Assembly: GCA_964596105.1 (NCBI GenBank)
Contig: CAZQRT010000001.1
Span: 1-64,000, forward strand
Direction of reading: 5' to 3'
Length of the DNA stretch: 64,000 nt
From: CAJUOR01 sp964596105
GTDB lineage: Bacteria; Bacillota_I; Bacilli_A; Erysipelotrichales; Coprobacillaceae
The notes beneath the pieces are model-generated. The model did no database searches. It was not told the DNA's origin and saw only the letters and a list, made by a program, of their open reading frames with translations. Of this stretch, positions 46,519-56,499 are shown in pieces (the stretch's first letter is position 1; the number at the start of each line of letters is the position of its first letter). The position numbers and the translations under genes were made by a program.

Positions 46519-47396
46519 AAAAACTGACTTGTTTACTGGCGCTGGTGTTACTTCTTAGCGCCTGCGCGTCCTCCGGACAAAGCGTCACGCTGGAAGACGG
46601 CGATGAAGTCGTGGTGACCGGCGACAAAATGGAACTGACGAAAAATGATCTTCTCGCCTACTTCCTGGATAATTACGGCGCCAGCTACGTCTTGTCAGAC
46701 GCCTTGAACACGATCGCGAATAACTATGAAGTCGATGACGAAACTTTCCAGACCGCCCTGGATGAACGGCTCTCCAGCTATGAGATGATGGGCATGGACC
46801 TCGATGAATATGCCGAACAGTATTTAGGATACGACAGCTTCGCCGCTTATCAAAGCGAAGTGCTGGAGCCCAATGTCCGCCTCGAGCTGATGTTTAAAAA
46901 TTATATCAGCGAGCACTTTGACGAACTGGCGGCCGATCATGATTTCCGCAAGCTGCGCATGATCGTCGTCGCCGATCAGCAGACCGCCATGACGGTGCTG
47001 GGCGAAATCAACACCGAAGAGAAAACCTTCGAGGAAGCGGCCAAGGAGTACTCCACCGATACCGCCAGCAAGGATAACGGCGGGGATATCGGCGTTGTTT
47101 CCGATCTTTCCACGGGCAGCGTGGATGATGCCATCATCCGCCTGCTGTCGGGCTTAACCGCCGTCTCGCTCTACTCGACCCCGGTCGCCCTGGACAGCGG
47201 TTCCTACGCGGTGCTGGATGTGGTGGAGACCGAACTTGAGAACATGAAAGACGAGGCCCTGGAAACCCTGCAGAACAGCGAGGTCATCAATCAGCAAGTG
47301 CAGGCGCATTTCTTAAAGGAAAACCAGTTCACGGTTTATGAAAGCACCGTCAAAGAAAACATCAAGGCCCAGTACCCTGATTTTATAGGAGATTAA
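46515..47396 (+). CDS. second PrsA-like lipoprotein with a divergent parvulin domain
   Basis: 293 residues, lipobox LLSAC (Cys17). The layout repeats that of its neighbour: helical N-terminal region, then a parvulin-like segment (EKTFEEAAKEYSTDT, DNGGDIGVVSDL), but the strand with the usual His-x-L/His active-site residues reads LRMIVVADQQ and the closing GYHI-type strand is GSYAVLDVV. It probably acts as a holdase, with weak or no isomerase activity. It arose likely by duplication, though the two are now quite different. Confidence 0.82.
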   Translation: MKKLTCLLALVLLLSACASSGQSVTLEDGDEVVVTGDKMELTKNDLLAYFLDNYGASYVLSDALNTIANNYEVDDETFQTALDERLSSYEMMGMDLDEYAEQYLGYDSFAAYQSEVLEPNVRLELMFKNYISEHFDELAADHDFRKLRMIVVADQQTAMTVLGEINTEEKTFEEAAKEYSTDTASKDNGGDIGVVSDLSTGSVDDAIIRLLSGLTAVSLYSTPVALDSGSYAVLDVVETELENMKDEALETLQNSEVINQQVQAHFLKENQFTVYESTVKENIKAQYPDFIGD

Positions 47397-47397
47397 A

Positions 47398-47811
47398 ATG
47401 GATTCCTGTATTTTCTGCAAGATCGCCGGGCATGAGATCCCCGGCAAGATCATATACGAAGACGATTTGTGCTGCGCCTTCCTCGATCTGTCCCAGGCGG
47501 TTTACGGCCACACGTTAGTGGTTCCTAAAAAGCATGTCACGAGCGTCCTGGAATGCGATGAGGACCTCATCAAACACTGTTTCGCGATCGCGGCCCGCCT
47601 GGCCAGAAAGATCACAACAACGCTCAACGCGAAAGGCTGCAACATTCTCAGCAACGCCAATCCCGCCGCCGGCCAGAGCGTCATGCATTTTCACATCCAT
47701 ATCCTGCCGCGCTATGATGAGAGTGACGGTTTTCAAATGACCTTCGCGAATCACGAAGGACAGTACGATTTAGATGAATTGCAGGCGAAATTAAAAGCAG
47801 CGTCAGTCTGA
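47398..47811 (+). CDS. HIT-family hydrolase
   Basis: 137-residue nucleotide hydrolase or transferase of the Hint/HinT type. The N-terminal CIFCKIAGHEIPGKIIYED holds a zinc-like CxxC, and the histidine triad HFHIHILPR is near residue 98. It starts one base after the second foldase gene. The physiological substrate is unknown; adenosine phosphoramidates are typical. Its stop codon lies in a bidirectional terminator. Confidence 0.95.
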   Translation: MDSCIFCKIAGHEIPGKIIYEDDLCCAFLDLSQAVYGHTLVVPKKHVTSVLECDEDLIKHCFAIAARLARKITTTLNAKGCNILSNANPAAGQSVMHFHIHILPRYDESDGFQMTFANHEGQYDLDELQAKLKAASV

Positions 47812-47824
47812 CGCTGCTTTTGGT
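47790..47824. terminator. bidirectional terminator between HIT gene and yhaM
   Basis: AAAAGCAGCGTCAG and CTGACGCTGCTTTT form a perfect stem overlapping the stop codons of both converging genes. Confidence 0.92.
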
Positions 47825-48738
47825 TTATAGAAGAAACGGTTGTCCAGGGAGAAGACGCGCTTGGAGAAATTCCCGGGTTCAACCCCCTCCAGGGCTTTCG
47901 CGATCATCAGGATGCGGGCATCGAGATTATCTAACAGATAGATGACCTCCGCCTCGAGAATTTCCGGCAAAACCGGGGAGCCGTATTCCTGGCGGCCGTG
48001 ATGGGACAACACGAGATGCATCAGCACATAGGTCGTCTCCTCCCCCAGCTTTAACTGCGCCGCTTTCTCATAAATCATCGCGCTGGCCAGCGAGATATGC
48101 CCGACCAGCTTGCCGGCCAGGGTGTATTCCGGCACGACCGGCCCGCTCAGTTCGAGGATTTTGCCGATGTCGTGAAGCAGGATGCCGCTGTATAAATAAT
48201 CGCGGTTGAGCTCGGGGTGAACGGTCATGACAGCGTCGGCCATCTTCAGCATCGAAAGGGTATGATAAGCCAGCCCGGAGACATACTCGTGATGGTTGCG
48301 GCTGGCCGCCGGATAAGTGAGAATCTTCTCGAAGTGATCATCGTAAAGCGCTTTGACCAGGGCGCTGATTTCGGGATTCTGGATTTTTTCGATATACTCC
48401 AGAAGCTCCTCGCCCATCTCATCGGCGTCGCGCGGGGCGTCTTTGAGATACTGCAGCTGAATCTGGGGATCTCTGGAAGCGATGGCGATCTTGATGATTT
48501 TCAGCTGTTTTTCATGATTGTACAAGATGACATCCGCGGTGACGTCCACGACCAGCCCGGCTGTCAGGGTGGTCATCTGCTCGTCGCTGGCATTCCAGAG
48601 CTTGCCGTCGATACTGCCGCTTTTATCCTGCAGGGTAATCGTTAAATAGTTGTTTTTATTGCTTTTGCCCGCCGTGACATTACCGATCAGCGCGGTAAAA
48701 TGAACCTGGGGGCCGTTGGGCTGAAAATCACGAATCAT
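47803..48738 (-). CDS. yhaM: 3'-5' exoribonuclease YhaM
   Basis: 311 residues with an N-terminal OB fold (about 10-90, LTITLQDKSGSIDGKLW) and a C-terminal HD domain (about 155-285) showing GLAYHTLSMLK, LLHDIGKILE and VLSHHGRQEYGSP. YhaM trims RNA ends and affects DNA metabolism in Bacillus. The ATG overlaps the end of the glycosyltransferase-RecX gene by 11 bases. Confidence 0.93.
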   Translation of the reverse strand: MIRDFQPNGPQVHFTALIGNVTAGKSNKNNYLTITLQDKSGSIDGKLWNASDEQMTTLTAGLVVDVTADVILYNHEKQLKIIKIAIASRDPQIQLQYLKDAPRDADEMGEELLEYIEKIQNPEISALVKALYDDHFEKILTYPAASRNHHEYVSGLAYHTLSMLKMADAVMTVHPELNRDYLYSGILLHDIGKILELSGPVVPEYTLAGKLVGHISLASAMIYEKAAQLKLGEETTYVLMHLVLSHHGRQEYGSPVLPEILEAEVIYLLDNLDARILMIAKALEGVEPGNFSKRVFSLDNRFFYKPKAASD

Positions 48739-50704
48739 CCTGATCGTCCCTTTCCTTCATGACTTCTCTGATTTTCTCAAAAGTGAAGCCTTTCCGATTT
48801 AAATACTGCGTGATGCGGACTTCAAGATCGCGTCCGGAGAAGCGCTTTTCATAGCGCTTTTTTATTTTGTCAAATTCGCTGATGAGAATCGCCTTTTCAT
48901 TCTGCGCGCTGACTTCAAACGGAACCTGCGCCATGGCTTCCTGGATGATATCCTGATCAAAGCCCTGGTAATAGAGTTTGTCCGTGATGGCCTGCCGCAA
49001 AGCCGCCTGGGATTTTGAGTGATTGCCCTCGACTTCTTTGCGAATGAGGGCCTCGGCTTTCTCCAGCTCCAGCTCGCGGGAATGGCTCGCTTTCAGCTCA
49101 TCCAGGATGGCCTCGTCTATGCCCATGCCGGCCAGCTTTTTGAGCGCTTTGTTGATGCCCATGCCGGTACGGTTGGCGCGGTTCATGAAGTTATCCGCGT
49201 ACTCGCGGTCGTCAATAAGATGATGATCCTCAAGCAGGCTGATGACGGCGGCGATCTGCGACGGGGAAAACTCTTCCGTTTTCGCCAGCTTGTCCGTCAT
49301 CTCTTTTTTGGTGTAATCCCGGTAAGTTAAATAGCGCAAAGCTTTTTTGTAGCCTTTGTAAACCATCTCATATTCCTGCATCGCCGCGAACTCGTCGTGT
49401 TCGATGACCTGGCCGGCCGCCAGGTGATGATCCAGGATATAATGTTCGGGCAGGCGGATAAATACTTCCTGGTTGTCGATTTCCAGGACGACCTCGCACA
49501 TGTTGTTCGGGCGGGGACTGATTTTCTCGATTTTATAAGTGAAGTGTTTCTCTTTAATCGCCTGCTCATAAACCTGAACGACTTTTTCCGCAAACGCCGA
49601 AGCGCTGTACTGCCGGGAATCCTCGTAGGCTTTTTGCGCCACGGCACTTAAATCCATCCGGCTTAACTGGCTGATCTTCTCTTCCAGACTTTGCTCATCG
49701 GTGAAGAAAAAGCCGTTAACGCCGTCCTGGATAATGCCGTCCAGGTTCTTGTCATAGCGGGCCAGCACACATTTGCGGCAGGCCATCGCCTCAATGTAAG
49801 TCAGTCCCTGGGTCTCGGTCACGGAGGCGGAAACAAATAAATCCGCGGCGTGATAGTAATAAGGCACCCGGTCGGCTTCCTTGGCCCCGACAAACTTCAC
49901 TTTGTCTTCGACATGAAGCTTTTCGCACTGGGCTTTTAAATCCGGTACGGCGGGACCGTCCCCCACGATCACCAGCCGCAAGCCCGGAATATCAAGATGA
50001 CTGACGGCGCTGATGATCACATCGACGCTTTTTTCCGGCGCGATGCGGCCGAGAAACAGCAGGGTGAAATGATCATCCGCGATGCCGCATTCCGCTTTGA
50101 CATCAGCCAGGATCCCGGGATCGATATGATCAAAGCGGTCCAGTTCCAGACCGGTCGGGATGATATGCATGTCTTTATCGATCCCGTAGCCCTTTAAAAT
50201 CTCCGCGGTTTTTTGCGAAGGTACAATCAAAGCCGTGCAGTTGTCGCCGTAGATCTGCGAGATGATCGAGACGGCTTTTTTTAAAAACGGCTGGGTGGAC
50301 TCAAACTGTCCGATCACCGGCGCGTAGTGGGTATAATCCTCATACTGGGTATGATAAGTATAGACGACCGGGATATTTAAAAGATGGGCGGCGATTTTTC
50401 CGAAAATACCGATCGAGAACTCGGTTTGGATATGAATGACATCCAGTTTCTTTTCTCGTAAAATCTTCATGATCCGGCTCGAGTAAATCCCCGCTAAACG
50501 GTAGCCGTAAATATTTTTTAACTCGATGCCGGTCATCCGCAAAACATCGCCGTCATCCGTGTAAGAGTCGCCTTTTTTAACCTCGGTGGTGACCACCGTC
50601 ACCTCATGCCCCTGTTTCATCAGAGCATGCTGGAGGATGCCGCTGCTGGTCGCGACCCCGTTGATGTCAGGAAGATATGTATCCGTAAAAATGCCGATTC
50701 TCAT
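48728..50704 (-). CDS. GT4 glycosyltransferase fused to a full-length RecX
   Basis: 658 residues in one uninterrupted frame. Residues 1-385 are a GT4 lipid glycosyltransferase (GIFTDTYLPDINGVATS, FLGRIAPEKSVDVII, SVTETQGLTYIEAMAC), like the enzymes making monoglucosyl-diacylglycerol. Residues about 388-658 align with an entire RecX: N-terminal beta region, then helical repeats starting ALRYLTYRDYTKKEM, INKALKKLAGMGIDEAIL and LRQAITDKLYYQGFD, plus a fourth near 615-650. RecX regulates RecA. No internal ribosome site stands out at the junction. Overlaps the flippase-like gene by four bases. Confidence 0.88.
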   Translation of the reverse strand: MRIGIFTDTYLPDINGVATSSGILQHALMKQGHEVTVVTTEVKKGDSYTDDGDVLRMTGIELKNIYGYRLAGIYSSRIMKILREKKLDVIHIQTEFSIGIFGKIAAHLLNIPVVYTYHTQYEDYTHYAPVIGQFESTQPFLKKAVSIISQIYGDNCTALIVPSQKTAEILKGYGIDKDMHIIPTGLELDRFDHIDPGILADVKAECGIADDHFTLLFLGRIAPEKSVDVIISAVSHLDIPGLRLVIVGDGPAVPDLKAQCEKLHVEDKVKFVGAKEADRVPYYYHAADLFVSASVTETQGLTYIEAMACRKCVLARYDKNLDGIIQDGVNGFFFTDEQSLEEKISQLSRMDLSAVAQKAYEDSRQYSASAFAEKVVQVYEQAIKEKHFTYKIEKISPRPNNMCEVVLEIDNQEVFIRLPEHYILDHHLAAGQVIEHDEFAAMQEYEMVYKGYKKALRYLTYRDYTKKEMTDKLAKTEEFSPSQIAAVISLLEDHHLIDDREYADNFMNRANRTGMGINKALKKLAGMGIDEAILDELKASHSRELELEKAEALIRKEVEGNHSKSQAALRQAITDKLYYQGFDQDIIQEAMAQVPFEVSAQNEKAILISEFDKIKKRYEKRFSGRDLEVRITQYLNRKGFTFEKIREVMKERDDQDDS

Positions 50705-51741
50705 GTCTCTTCCTCCTCCTTGTGGCTGTTGATTTCCTTATCCGTCAAAAAGACAATCACACCGATGATCATCACTAAATAATAGGTGGAAAAGCGCCAG
50801 ATCAGCATCGTGCTGGAGGCCAGGACACTGCCCATCAGATAAGAGTACAAAAGAACATAGGTACCCTCGCTGCCGCCGCTGGCCCCGGGAATCGGGATAT
50901 AGGCGGTGATCAGATAAATTAAAGCGCAGATCCCCACATAGTTAAAATACTCTTTAAACGGCAGCTTCACCCCTAAAGCGAGCATCGATAAAAACGGCAG
51001 GCTGTACTGCAAAGTCAGGCGGAAAAACATCAGGATCAGCGATTTCGTGATGGCTTTTTTATGGTGCCGCATGATATTGAGCTCGCGGCGGAAATCCCTC
51101 AGCTTTCCTTTCAGGGCTTTCACACTCTGGTCATAGTCTTTCACAAGATGCAGCTTGGCGCCGATCTTCAGGACAAATTCCGTTAAAAAATGCTGAAAGC
51201 GCGCCGAGACCGCGCCGAAGAACAAGGCGGAAATGACCGCCGCGTTGATGATGAAGCCGATTAACGCCAGCGAGACAAACTGCGAATACTCATTAAAAAA
51301 GTACTGGAACTTGCAAAGTAAAACCACCAGGGTGTAGAGCACCATGGAAACCTGATAGATGATAAAATACATCAAAAGAACTCCGACCGACATCGTCGCC
51401 GGAATTCCCTGCTTTTTAAAAATATAAACCTGAGCCAGCTGGCCGCCGCTGGCAAACGGGGTAATGCCGCTGAAAAAACTGCCCGATAACGCGTTCACAA
51501 CTCCCTGTTTGAAGGTGTAGCGCTTGTCGTAAATATTCACGAACAGTTTGAAGATATGTCCTTCCGTGATCGCCGGGACGAGCGAAATCGCGAATATCAC
51601 CAGCAGCCAGAACAGATGAATATGAGAGAGGAGATTCATGATCTCCTTAAATTCCCCTTTTAAGGTGAAAAACAGCGCCAGCCCCGCGAATACGGCGATC
51701 CAGATCAGATTGACGGCATAATGGCGAAAGGACTTTTTCAT
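50701..51741 (-). CDS. lysylphosphatidylglycerol synthase/flippase-like membrane protein (UPF0104)
   Basis: 346 residues with about eight helices and the family segment ALSGSFFSGITPFASGGQLAQVYIFKKQ, then YIPIPGASGGSEGTYVLLYS near the C terminus. The family corresponds to the membrane part of MprF without the synthase domain. It lies between two glycosyltransferases, overlapping both by four bases, so a role in moving or organising glycolipids is likely but not shown. Confidence 0.86.
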   Translation of the reverse strand: MKKSFRHYAVNLIWIAVFAGLALFFTLKGEFKEIMNLLSHIHLFWLLVIFAISLVPAITEGHIFKLFVNIYDKRYTFKQGVVNALSGSFFSGITPFASGGQLAQVYIFKKQGIPATMSVGVLLMYFIIYQVSMVLYTLVVLLCKFQYFFNEYSQFVSLALIGFIINAAVISALFFGAVSARFQHFLTEFVLKIGAKLHLVKDYDQSVKALKGKLRDFRRELNIMRHHKKAITKSLILMFFRLTLQYSLPFLSMLALGVKLPFKEYFNYVGICALIYLITAYIPIPGASGGSEGTYVLLYSYLMGSVLASSTMLIWRFSTYYLVMIIGVIVFLTDKEINSHKEEEET

Positions 51742-52760
51742 TTCATCCGGGCCTTCTTTCTTTCCATGGCCGCGCTGTAGACCGCTTTTAAAGCGACACC
51801 GATTTCTTTGATGCCGCGGCTTTTGGCGGTCTCATAACCCTGATTTCTCAGATCAGGCAGCTTGCCGGCAAAGAAATCCTCGATTCTGGCGATAAAACCG
51901 GCGGTGTCCGAAGCCATGTAACAGTTTTTCCCGTCTTCCAGCCAGCCCGCGTAGACGCCGATATCGCGCACTAAAACCGGGGCCTTGCTTGCCAGGGCCT
52001 CTAAAACGACGATGCCCTCGGTCTCTTCGCGGCTGGGAAAGAAAAACAGATCACAGCCCAGATAAGCGCCTTTTAAGACATCCCCGGAAATATATCCCGG
52101 CAGCGTGACATTGTCCGGTTTGTTTTTAATCCAGTCGCTGACCACCGCCGTGGGCATGGACAGCTGGACATCGCCAAACCAGATAAAGCGGTACTGCGGC
52201 AGGGCCTGGGCGACCTCGCAAAAGGTGTCAAAGCCTTTTCTCTCAAACAGCCAGCCGACGCTGATGATGACCTTTTCATGATCTTGAATCTGAAAATAAT
52301 CGCGAAAGGCCTGAACCTTAGCGGGATCATAAGCGAACTGCGCCACATCAATGCCGTTGGAAATCGCGTAGATGGGCTGCTTGAGCCCCTGCTTTTCGAG
52401 CAGGCTTTTGGCGTACGGGGTCGGCGTGATGATGCAGTCGCCGTAGCGGTACATCATGAACATCCATTTTTGATAGACGGGAGCGACCAGATTGGAAAAG
52501 GCGAAGGAGTTTTTAAAATCTTCCGCCGTGCTGTGGGCATGATAAACGATCGCCTTGTGATGGCGCCGGGCGCGCCGCACTTCAAAAAAACTGGCCAGCC
52601 AGACCGTATTGATATGCAGGACATCATAATCCTGGTCGCGGTGATCACAGGTATAAGGAATGTCATTGAGCGCCAGAGCCTGCTTTTGATGCGCCAGCGC
52701 CTGCCCGATCCCGGACTTGGCGATAGCCTTCTCATTTTCGAAATAAAGCTTGACCTTCAT
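51738..52760 (-). CDS. GT4 glycosyltransferase, probable diglucosyl-diacylglycerol synthase type
   Basis: 340 residues. N-terminal SGIGQALAHQKQALALN, acceptor-domain HSTAEDFKNSF and donor motif FFPSREETEGIVVLEALASK fit GT4 enzymes of the CpoA/alDGS class that add a second glucose to lipid anchors of lipoteichoic acid. The paired order with another GT4 gene matches that pathway in Gram-positives. The ATG at 52760 follows AGAGGCGG; an upstream ATG precedes the ribosome site. The lipid substrate is inferred. Confidence 0.82.
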   Translation of the reverse strand: MKVKLYFENEKAIAKSGIGQALAHQKQALALNDIPYTCDHRDQDYDVLHINTVWLASFFEVRRARRHHKAIVYHAHSTAEDFKNSFAFSNLVAPVYQKWMFMMYRYGDCIITPTPYAKSLLEKQGLKQPIYAISNGIDVAQFAYDPAKVQAFRDYFQIQDHEKVIISVGWLFERKGFDTFCEVAQALPQYRFIWFGDVQLSMPTAVVSDWIKNKPDNVTLPGYISGDVLKGAYLGCDLFFFPSREETEGIVVLEALASKAPVLVRDIGVYAGWLEDGKNCYMASDTAGFIARIEDFFAGKLPDLRNQGYETAKSRGIKEIGVALKAVYSAAMERKKARMK

Positions 52761-52851
52761 TTTGATCACCGCCTCTATCATACAACAAAACCCGTTTTTT
52801 TCAAAGTGAAATAGACGGCTTTAAGAAAAAATTAAAAGTTCGAAAATTAAG

Positions 52852-52880
52852 AAAAAAACCCCGAAGTTTTCACTTCGAGG
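52852..52880 (-). terminator. terminator of the PFOR gene
   Basis: CCTCGAAG and CTTCGGGG form an 8-bp stem followed by seven T residues, 15 bases after the PFOR stop. Confidence 0.92.
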
Positions 52881-52894
52881 CTTGTTTATCAGGG

Positions 52895-55800
52895 TTATGC
52901 CACCATTCTCTCGAGGCGGGCGCGACGGATTTTGGCGTCGTTTTCGCACTTCTGCTTGAGCTCTTCGGCATGTTCCGGATTGACCTTGCTGAGCTGGTTG
53001 AAGCGGTTCTCGGTCATCAGGAAATCCTGGAACTTCGTGAAGTCAGGAGCCTTGGAATCGATCTGCAGCGGGTTCTTGCCCTCCGCTTCGAGACGCGGAT
53101 CGTATCTTAACAGATTGAAGTAGCCGCATTCGATGGCCGCTCTCTGCTGCGCCTGGTGATTCGCCAGACCGCCCTTGATGCCGTGTTCCATGCAAGGCGA
53201 GTAAGCGATGATCAGGCTTGGTCCGTCATAGCTCTCGGCTTCCCGGAAGGCTTTGATCGTCTGCATCGGGTTGGCGCCCATAGCGACCTGAGCCACATAG
53301 ACATGACCGTAAGCCATGGCGATCTGCGCCAGATCCTTCTTCGCGACGCGTTTGCCGCTGGCCGTGAACTTCGCGATCGAGCCGGCCTGACTGGACTTGC
53401 TGGACTGGCCGCCGGTATTGGAATAAACCTCCGTATCCAAAACGAGGATATTGACGTTCAGGTCATTGGCCAGAACGTGGTCTACTCCGCCGTAGCCGAT
53501 ATCATAGGCCCAGCCGTCGCCGCCGATAATCCACTGCGACTTGGTAACCAGATCGCCCTTCAAAGCTAAGAGATCTTTGATGCCGGCATTCTGACTGCCC
53601 TCAACCGCTTTGATGACATCATCGACGATGGCCTTCTCAGCCTCGCGGTTGCCGCTGGCCGCTTCGTATTTCTCGAGCACTTCGACAACCTCAGGTTCAC
53701 ATTCCGCTTTGTTGGCGGCGATGATCTCAAGAATCTGCTTCGTCTTGTATTCCTGGGCGAGCTTCATACCGAAACCGTACTCGGCGTTGTCCTCAAACAG
53801 CGAGTTAGCCCAGGCCGGACCGTGACCCTTCTCATCGGTGGTCATCGGGGTGGAAGGCGTGGAGCCCGCGTAGATGGACGAGCAGCCGGTGGCGTTGGCG
53901 ATGATCATATCCTCACCGAACAGCTGGCTGGCCAGACGGTAGTAAGGTGTCTCACCGCAGCCGCCGCAGGCGCCGGAAACCTCAAAGTAAGGTTTCATGA
54001 AGCCGACACCCTTGGTCGTCGTCGTCGGGTAGTACGTATCTTTATAAGTGACTTTGGTATACATGTAATCCGCTAATTCGGAGTGCGTCAGTTCTTCCTT
54101 GACACCCACCATCGTCAGCGCTTTGTTGCCTTTCATGCCCGGGCACTCGGTGACACAAAGACCGCAGCCGACACAGTTGTCCGGGGAAACCTGCAGACGG
54201 TAAGACAATCCGGCCTGCGCGGCTTTGCCCGCCGGCTTCAAAACATCACCGGAGATATCTTCCGGAGCGTTCGCGATCTCTTCCGGAGTCATGAGGAAGG
54301 CGCGGATCGTGGCGTGCGGACATACCATGACACAGTTGTTACACTGGATACAGTTCTCTTTGTTCCACTTTGGAACCTGGATGGCGATGGCGCGTTTTTC
54401 TTTATAAGCGACACCGGACTTCATCGAGCCGTCGAGTTTTTCTCCCAGGAAGCTGGAAACCGGCAGATCGTAGCCGTCCAGGCCGTTGATGACAGAAACG
54501 AACTCGTCGAAATGTTCATCACCGGTGCGCGCTCTCGTCCTGCTGACTTCAAGCTCAGCCCAGGCCGGATCAACCGCGACTTCGACGATCGCGTCTTTGC
54601 CGGCGTCGATGGCCTTGTAGTTAGCCTGAACGATCGCGTCGCCCTTCTTGCCGTAAGACTTCTTGGCGGCTTCCTTCATGTAGTTCACCGCTTCGTCAAT
54701 CGGCAGAATCTGCTGGTTCAGGGCGAAGAAAGCGGACTGCAGGATGGTGTTGGTACGGCGTCCCATGCCGATCTCGCGGGCGATGTTGTTGGCGTTGATA
54801 ATATAGAACTTCGCCTTTTTCTCGGCCAGCTGCTTCTTCACGAGATTAGGCAGATAGTCGACGATTTCCTCTTTACTGAATTCGGTGTTCAGAAGGAACG
54901 TGCCGCCCTCTTTCAAGTTCTTGAGCATGTCGTATTTGAGGACATAGTTATCCAGCGAGCAGGAGATGAAATCGGCGTTGTTGACATAGTAAGTCGCGCG
55001 GATCGGGGTATGGCCGAAGCGCAGGTTGGAACGGGTCGCGCCGCCGGCTTTCTTGGAGTCGTAAGCGAAATAAGCCTGCGAATAAAGATCGGTATGATCG
55101 CCGATGATCTTGATCGAGTTCTTGTTCGCGGAGACGGTACCGTCGGATCCTAAACCGTAGAACAGGCAGGCGGTGTAGTCGCTGGTGACATGGAAATCTT
55201 TATCTTCCGGCAAAGAAAGATGAGTGACATCATCGTTGATGCCGATCGTAAAGGAAGTGAACGGATCGGCGCTGTCAAGATGATCATAAACCGCTTTGAT
55301 CTGTCCCGGCGTGGTGTCTTTCGAGCCCATGCCGTAACGGCCGCCGATGATCAGATCGACATCTTTGTTCAGGACGGAAACAACGTCCAGATATAACGGC
55401 TCGCCGGCCGCGCCCATCTCTTTAGTACGGTCGAGAACGGCGATTTTCTTAACGGTTTCCGGCAGGACAGCTTTCAGATATTTCGCGGAGAACGGGCGGT
55501 AGAGATGAACTTTGATTAAGCCGACTTTGGCGCCGCGCTTGGTCAGTTCATCGATGGTTTCCTTGATGGTTTCGGTGACCGAGCCCATGGCGATGATCAC
55601 TTTGTCAGCCTGCGGATCGCCGTAGTAAGTAAACGGCGCGTACTGCCGGCCGGTGATCTCGGAAATTTTCTTCATGTAATCGGCGACGATTTCCACAACC
55701 GCCTCATAGTGCTGGTTTTGCGCCTCGCGGCCCTGGAAATAAATGTCATCATTTTCCGCGCCGCCGCGCTGAATCGGATTGACATGAGGGTTCAGGGCGT

Positions 55801-56416
55801 TCTTTTTGAAGCGGGCAACCGCGTCCATATCAACTAATGATTTCAATACCTCATAATCCATCACTTCGACCTTCTGAATTTCATGAGAAGTTCTGAAGCC
55901 GTCAAAGAAATGAATAAAAGGAACCGAGCCTTTAATCGCGGCTAAATGCGCGACGCCGCCCAGATCCATCACTTCCTGAACGGAGTGCGAGCACAGCATC
56001 GGGATGCCGACCTGACGGCAGGCGTAAACGTCCTGATGGTCGCCGAAGATGTTTAAAGCCCGCGTTGCCAGGGCACGGGCTGCCACATGGACAACTCCCG
56101 GCAGCATTTCGCCGGCAATTTTGTAAAGGTTTGGAATCATCAAAAGCAAACCCTGAGATGCGGTAAAGGTCGTTGCCAGCGCGCCGCCTTGCAGGGCGCC
56201 GTGAATAGCGCCGGCAGCACCGGCCTCAGACTGCATTTCCACAACGTTTACTGTTGACCCGAAAATATTCTTTCTTCCGGTGGCAGCCCAGCTTTCGGCG
56301 TTTTCCGCCATCGGACTGCTAGGAGTAATCGGATAGATTCCGGCAACCTCGGTAAAGGCGTAGGCGACATGCGCCGCGGCCGTATTACCGTCCATGGATA
56401 CATAAGTCTTTGCCAT
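52895..56416 (-). CDS. nifJ: pyruvate:ferredoxin (flavodoxin) oxidoreductase
   Basis: Oxidatively decarboxylates pyruvate to acetyl-CoA, reducing ferredoxin; cytoplasmic, oxygen-sensitive. The 1173-residue single chain matches the family. It starts with the pyruvate-binding domain (YPITPSSPMAE), has two 4Fe-4S motifs (CIQCNNCVMVCP near 690, CVGCGLCVTECP near 747), the proximal cluster Cys in CGGCGETPYY near 817, and TPP-binding GGDGWAYDIGYGG near 965. The start follows AAGGAGG. A TATAAT box at 56453-56458 is a possible -10. Its ferredoxin would feed Rnf. Confidence 0.97.
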   Translation of the reverse strand: MAKTYVSMDGNTAAAHVAYAFTEVAGIYPITPSSPMAENAESWAATGRKNIFGSTVNVVEMQSEAGAAGAIHGALQGGALATTFTASQGLLLMIPNLYKIAGEMLPGVVHVAARALATRALNIFGDHQDVYACRQVGIPMLCSHSVQEVMDLGGVAHLAAIKGSVPFIHFFDGFRTSHEIQKVEVMDYEVLKSLVDMDAVARFKKNALNPHVNPIQRGGAENDDIYFQGREAQNQHYEAVVEIVADYMKKISEITGRQYAPFTYYGDPQADKVIIAMGSVTETIKETIDELTKRGAKVGLIKVHLYRPFSAKYLKAVLPETVKKIAVLDRTKEMGAAGEPLYLDVVSVLNKDVDLIIGGRYGMGSKDTTPGQIKAVYDHLDSADPFTSFTIGINDDVTHLSLPEDKDFHVTSDYTACLFYGLGSDGTVSANKNSIKIIGDHTDLYSQAYFAYDSKKAGGATRSNLRFGHTPIRATYYVNNADFISCSLDNYVLKYDMLKNLKEGGTFLLNTEFSKEEIVDYLPNLVKKQLAEKKAKFYIINANNIAREIGMGRRTNTILQSAFFALNQQILPIDEAVNYMKEAAKKSYGKKGDAIVQANYKAIDAGKDAIVEVAVDPAWAELEVSRTRARTGDEHFDEFVSVINGLDGYDLPVSSFLGEKLDGSMKSGVAYKEKRAIAIQVPKWNKENCIQCNNCVMVCPHATIRAFLMTPEEIANAPEDISGDVLKPAGKAAQAGLSYRLQVSPDNCVGCGLCVTECPGMKGNKALTMVGVKEELTHSELADYMYTKVTYKDTYYPTTTTKGVGFMKPYFEVSGACGGCGETPYYRLASQLFGEDMIIANATGCSSIYAGSTPSTPMTTDEKGHGPAWANSLFEDNAEYGFGMKLAQEYKTKQILEIIAANKAECEPEVVEVLEKYEAASGNREAEKAIVDDVIKAVEGSQNAGIKDLLALKGDLVTKSQWIIGGDGWAYDIGYGGVDHVLANDLNVNILVLDTEVYSNTGGQSSKSSQAGSIAKFTASGKRVAKKDLAQIAMAYGHVYVAQVAMGANPMQTIKAFREAESYDGPSLIIAYSPCMEHGIKGGLANHQAQQRAAIECGYFNLLRYDPRLEAEGKNPLQIDSKAPDFTKFQDFLMTENRFNQLSKVNPEHAEELKQKCENDAKIRRARLERMVA

Positions 56417-56499
56417 ATCTTTTGTTTTCCTCCTTTTTTATTTACAACCCATATTATACTACCGTGACTATTTTTTGGCTATATAAAAATCATACAAAG

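Noticed and set aside
54083..55153. 356-codon plus-strand frame opposite the PFOR gene
   Set aside because: Mirror frame of a long conserved gene on the other strand; no ribosome site and no recognisable protein.
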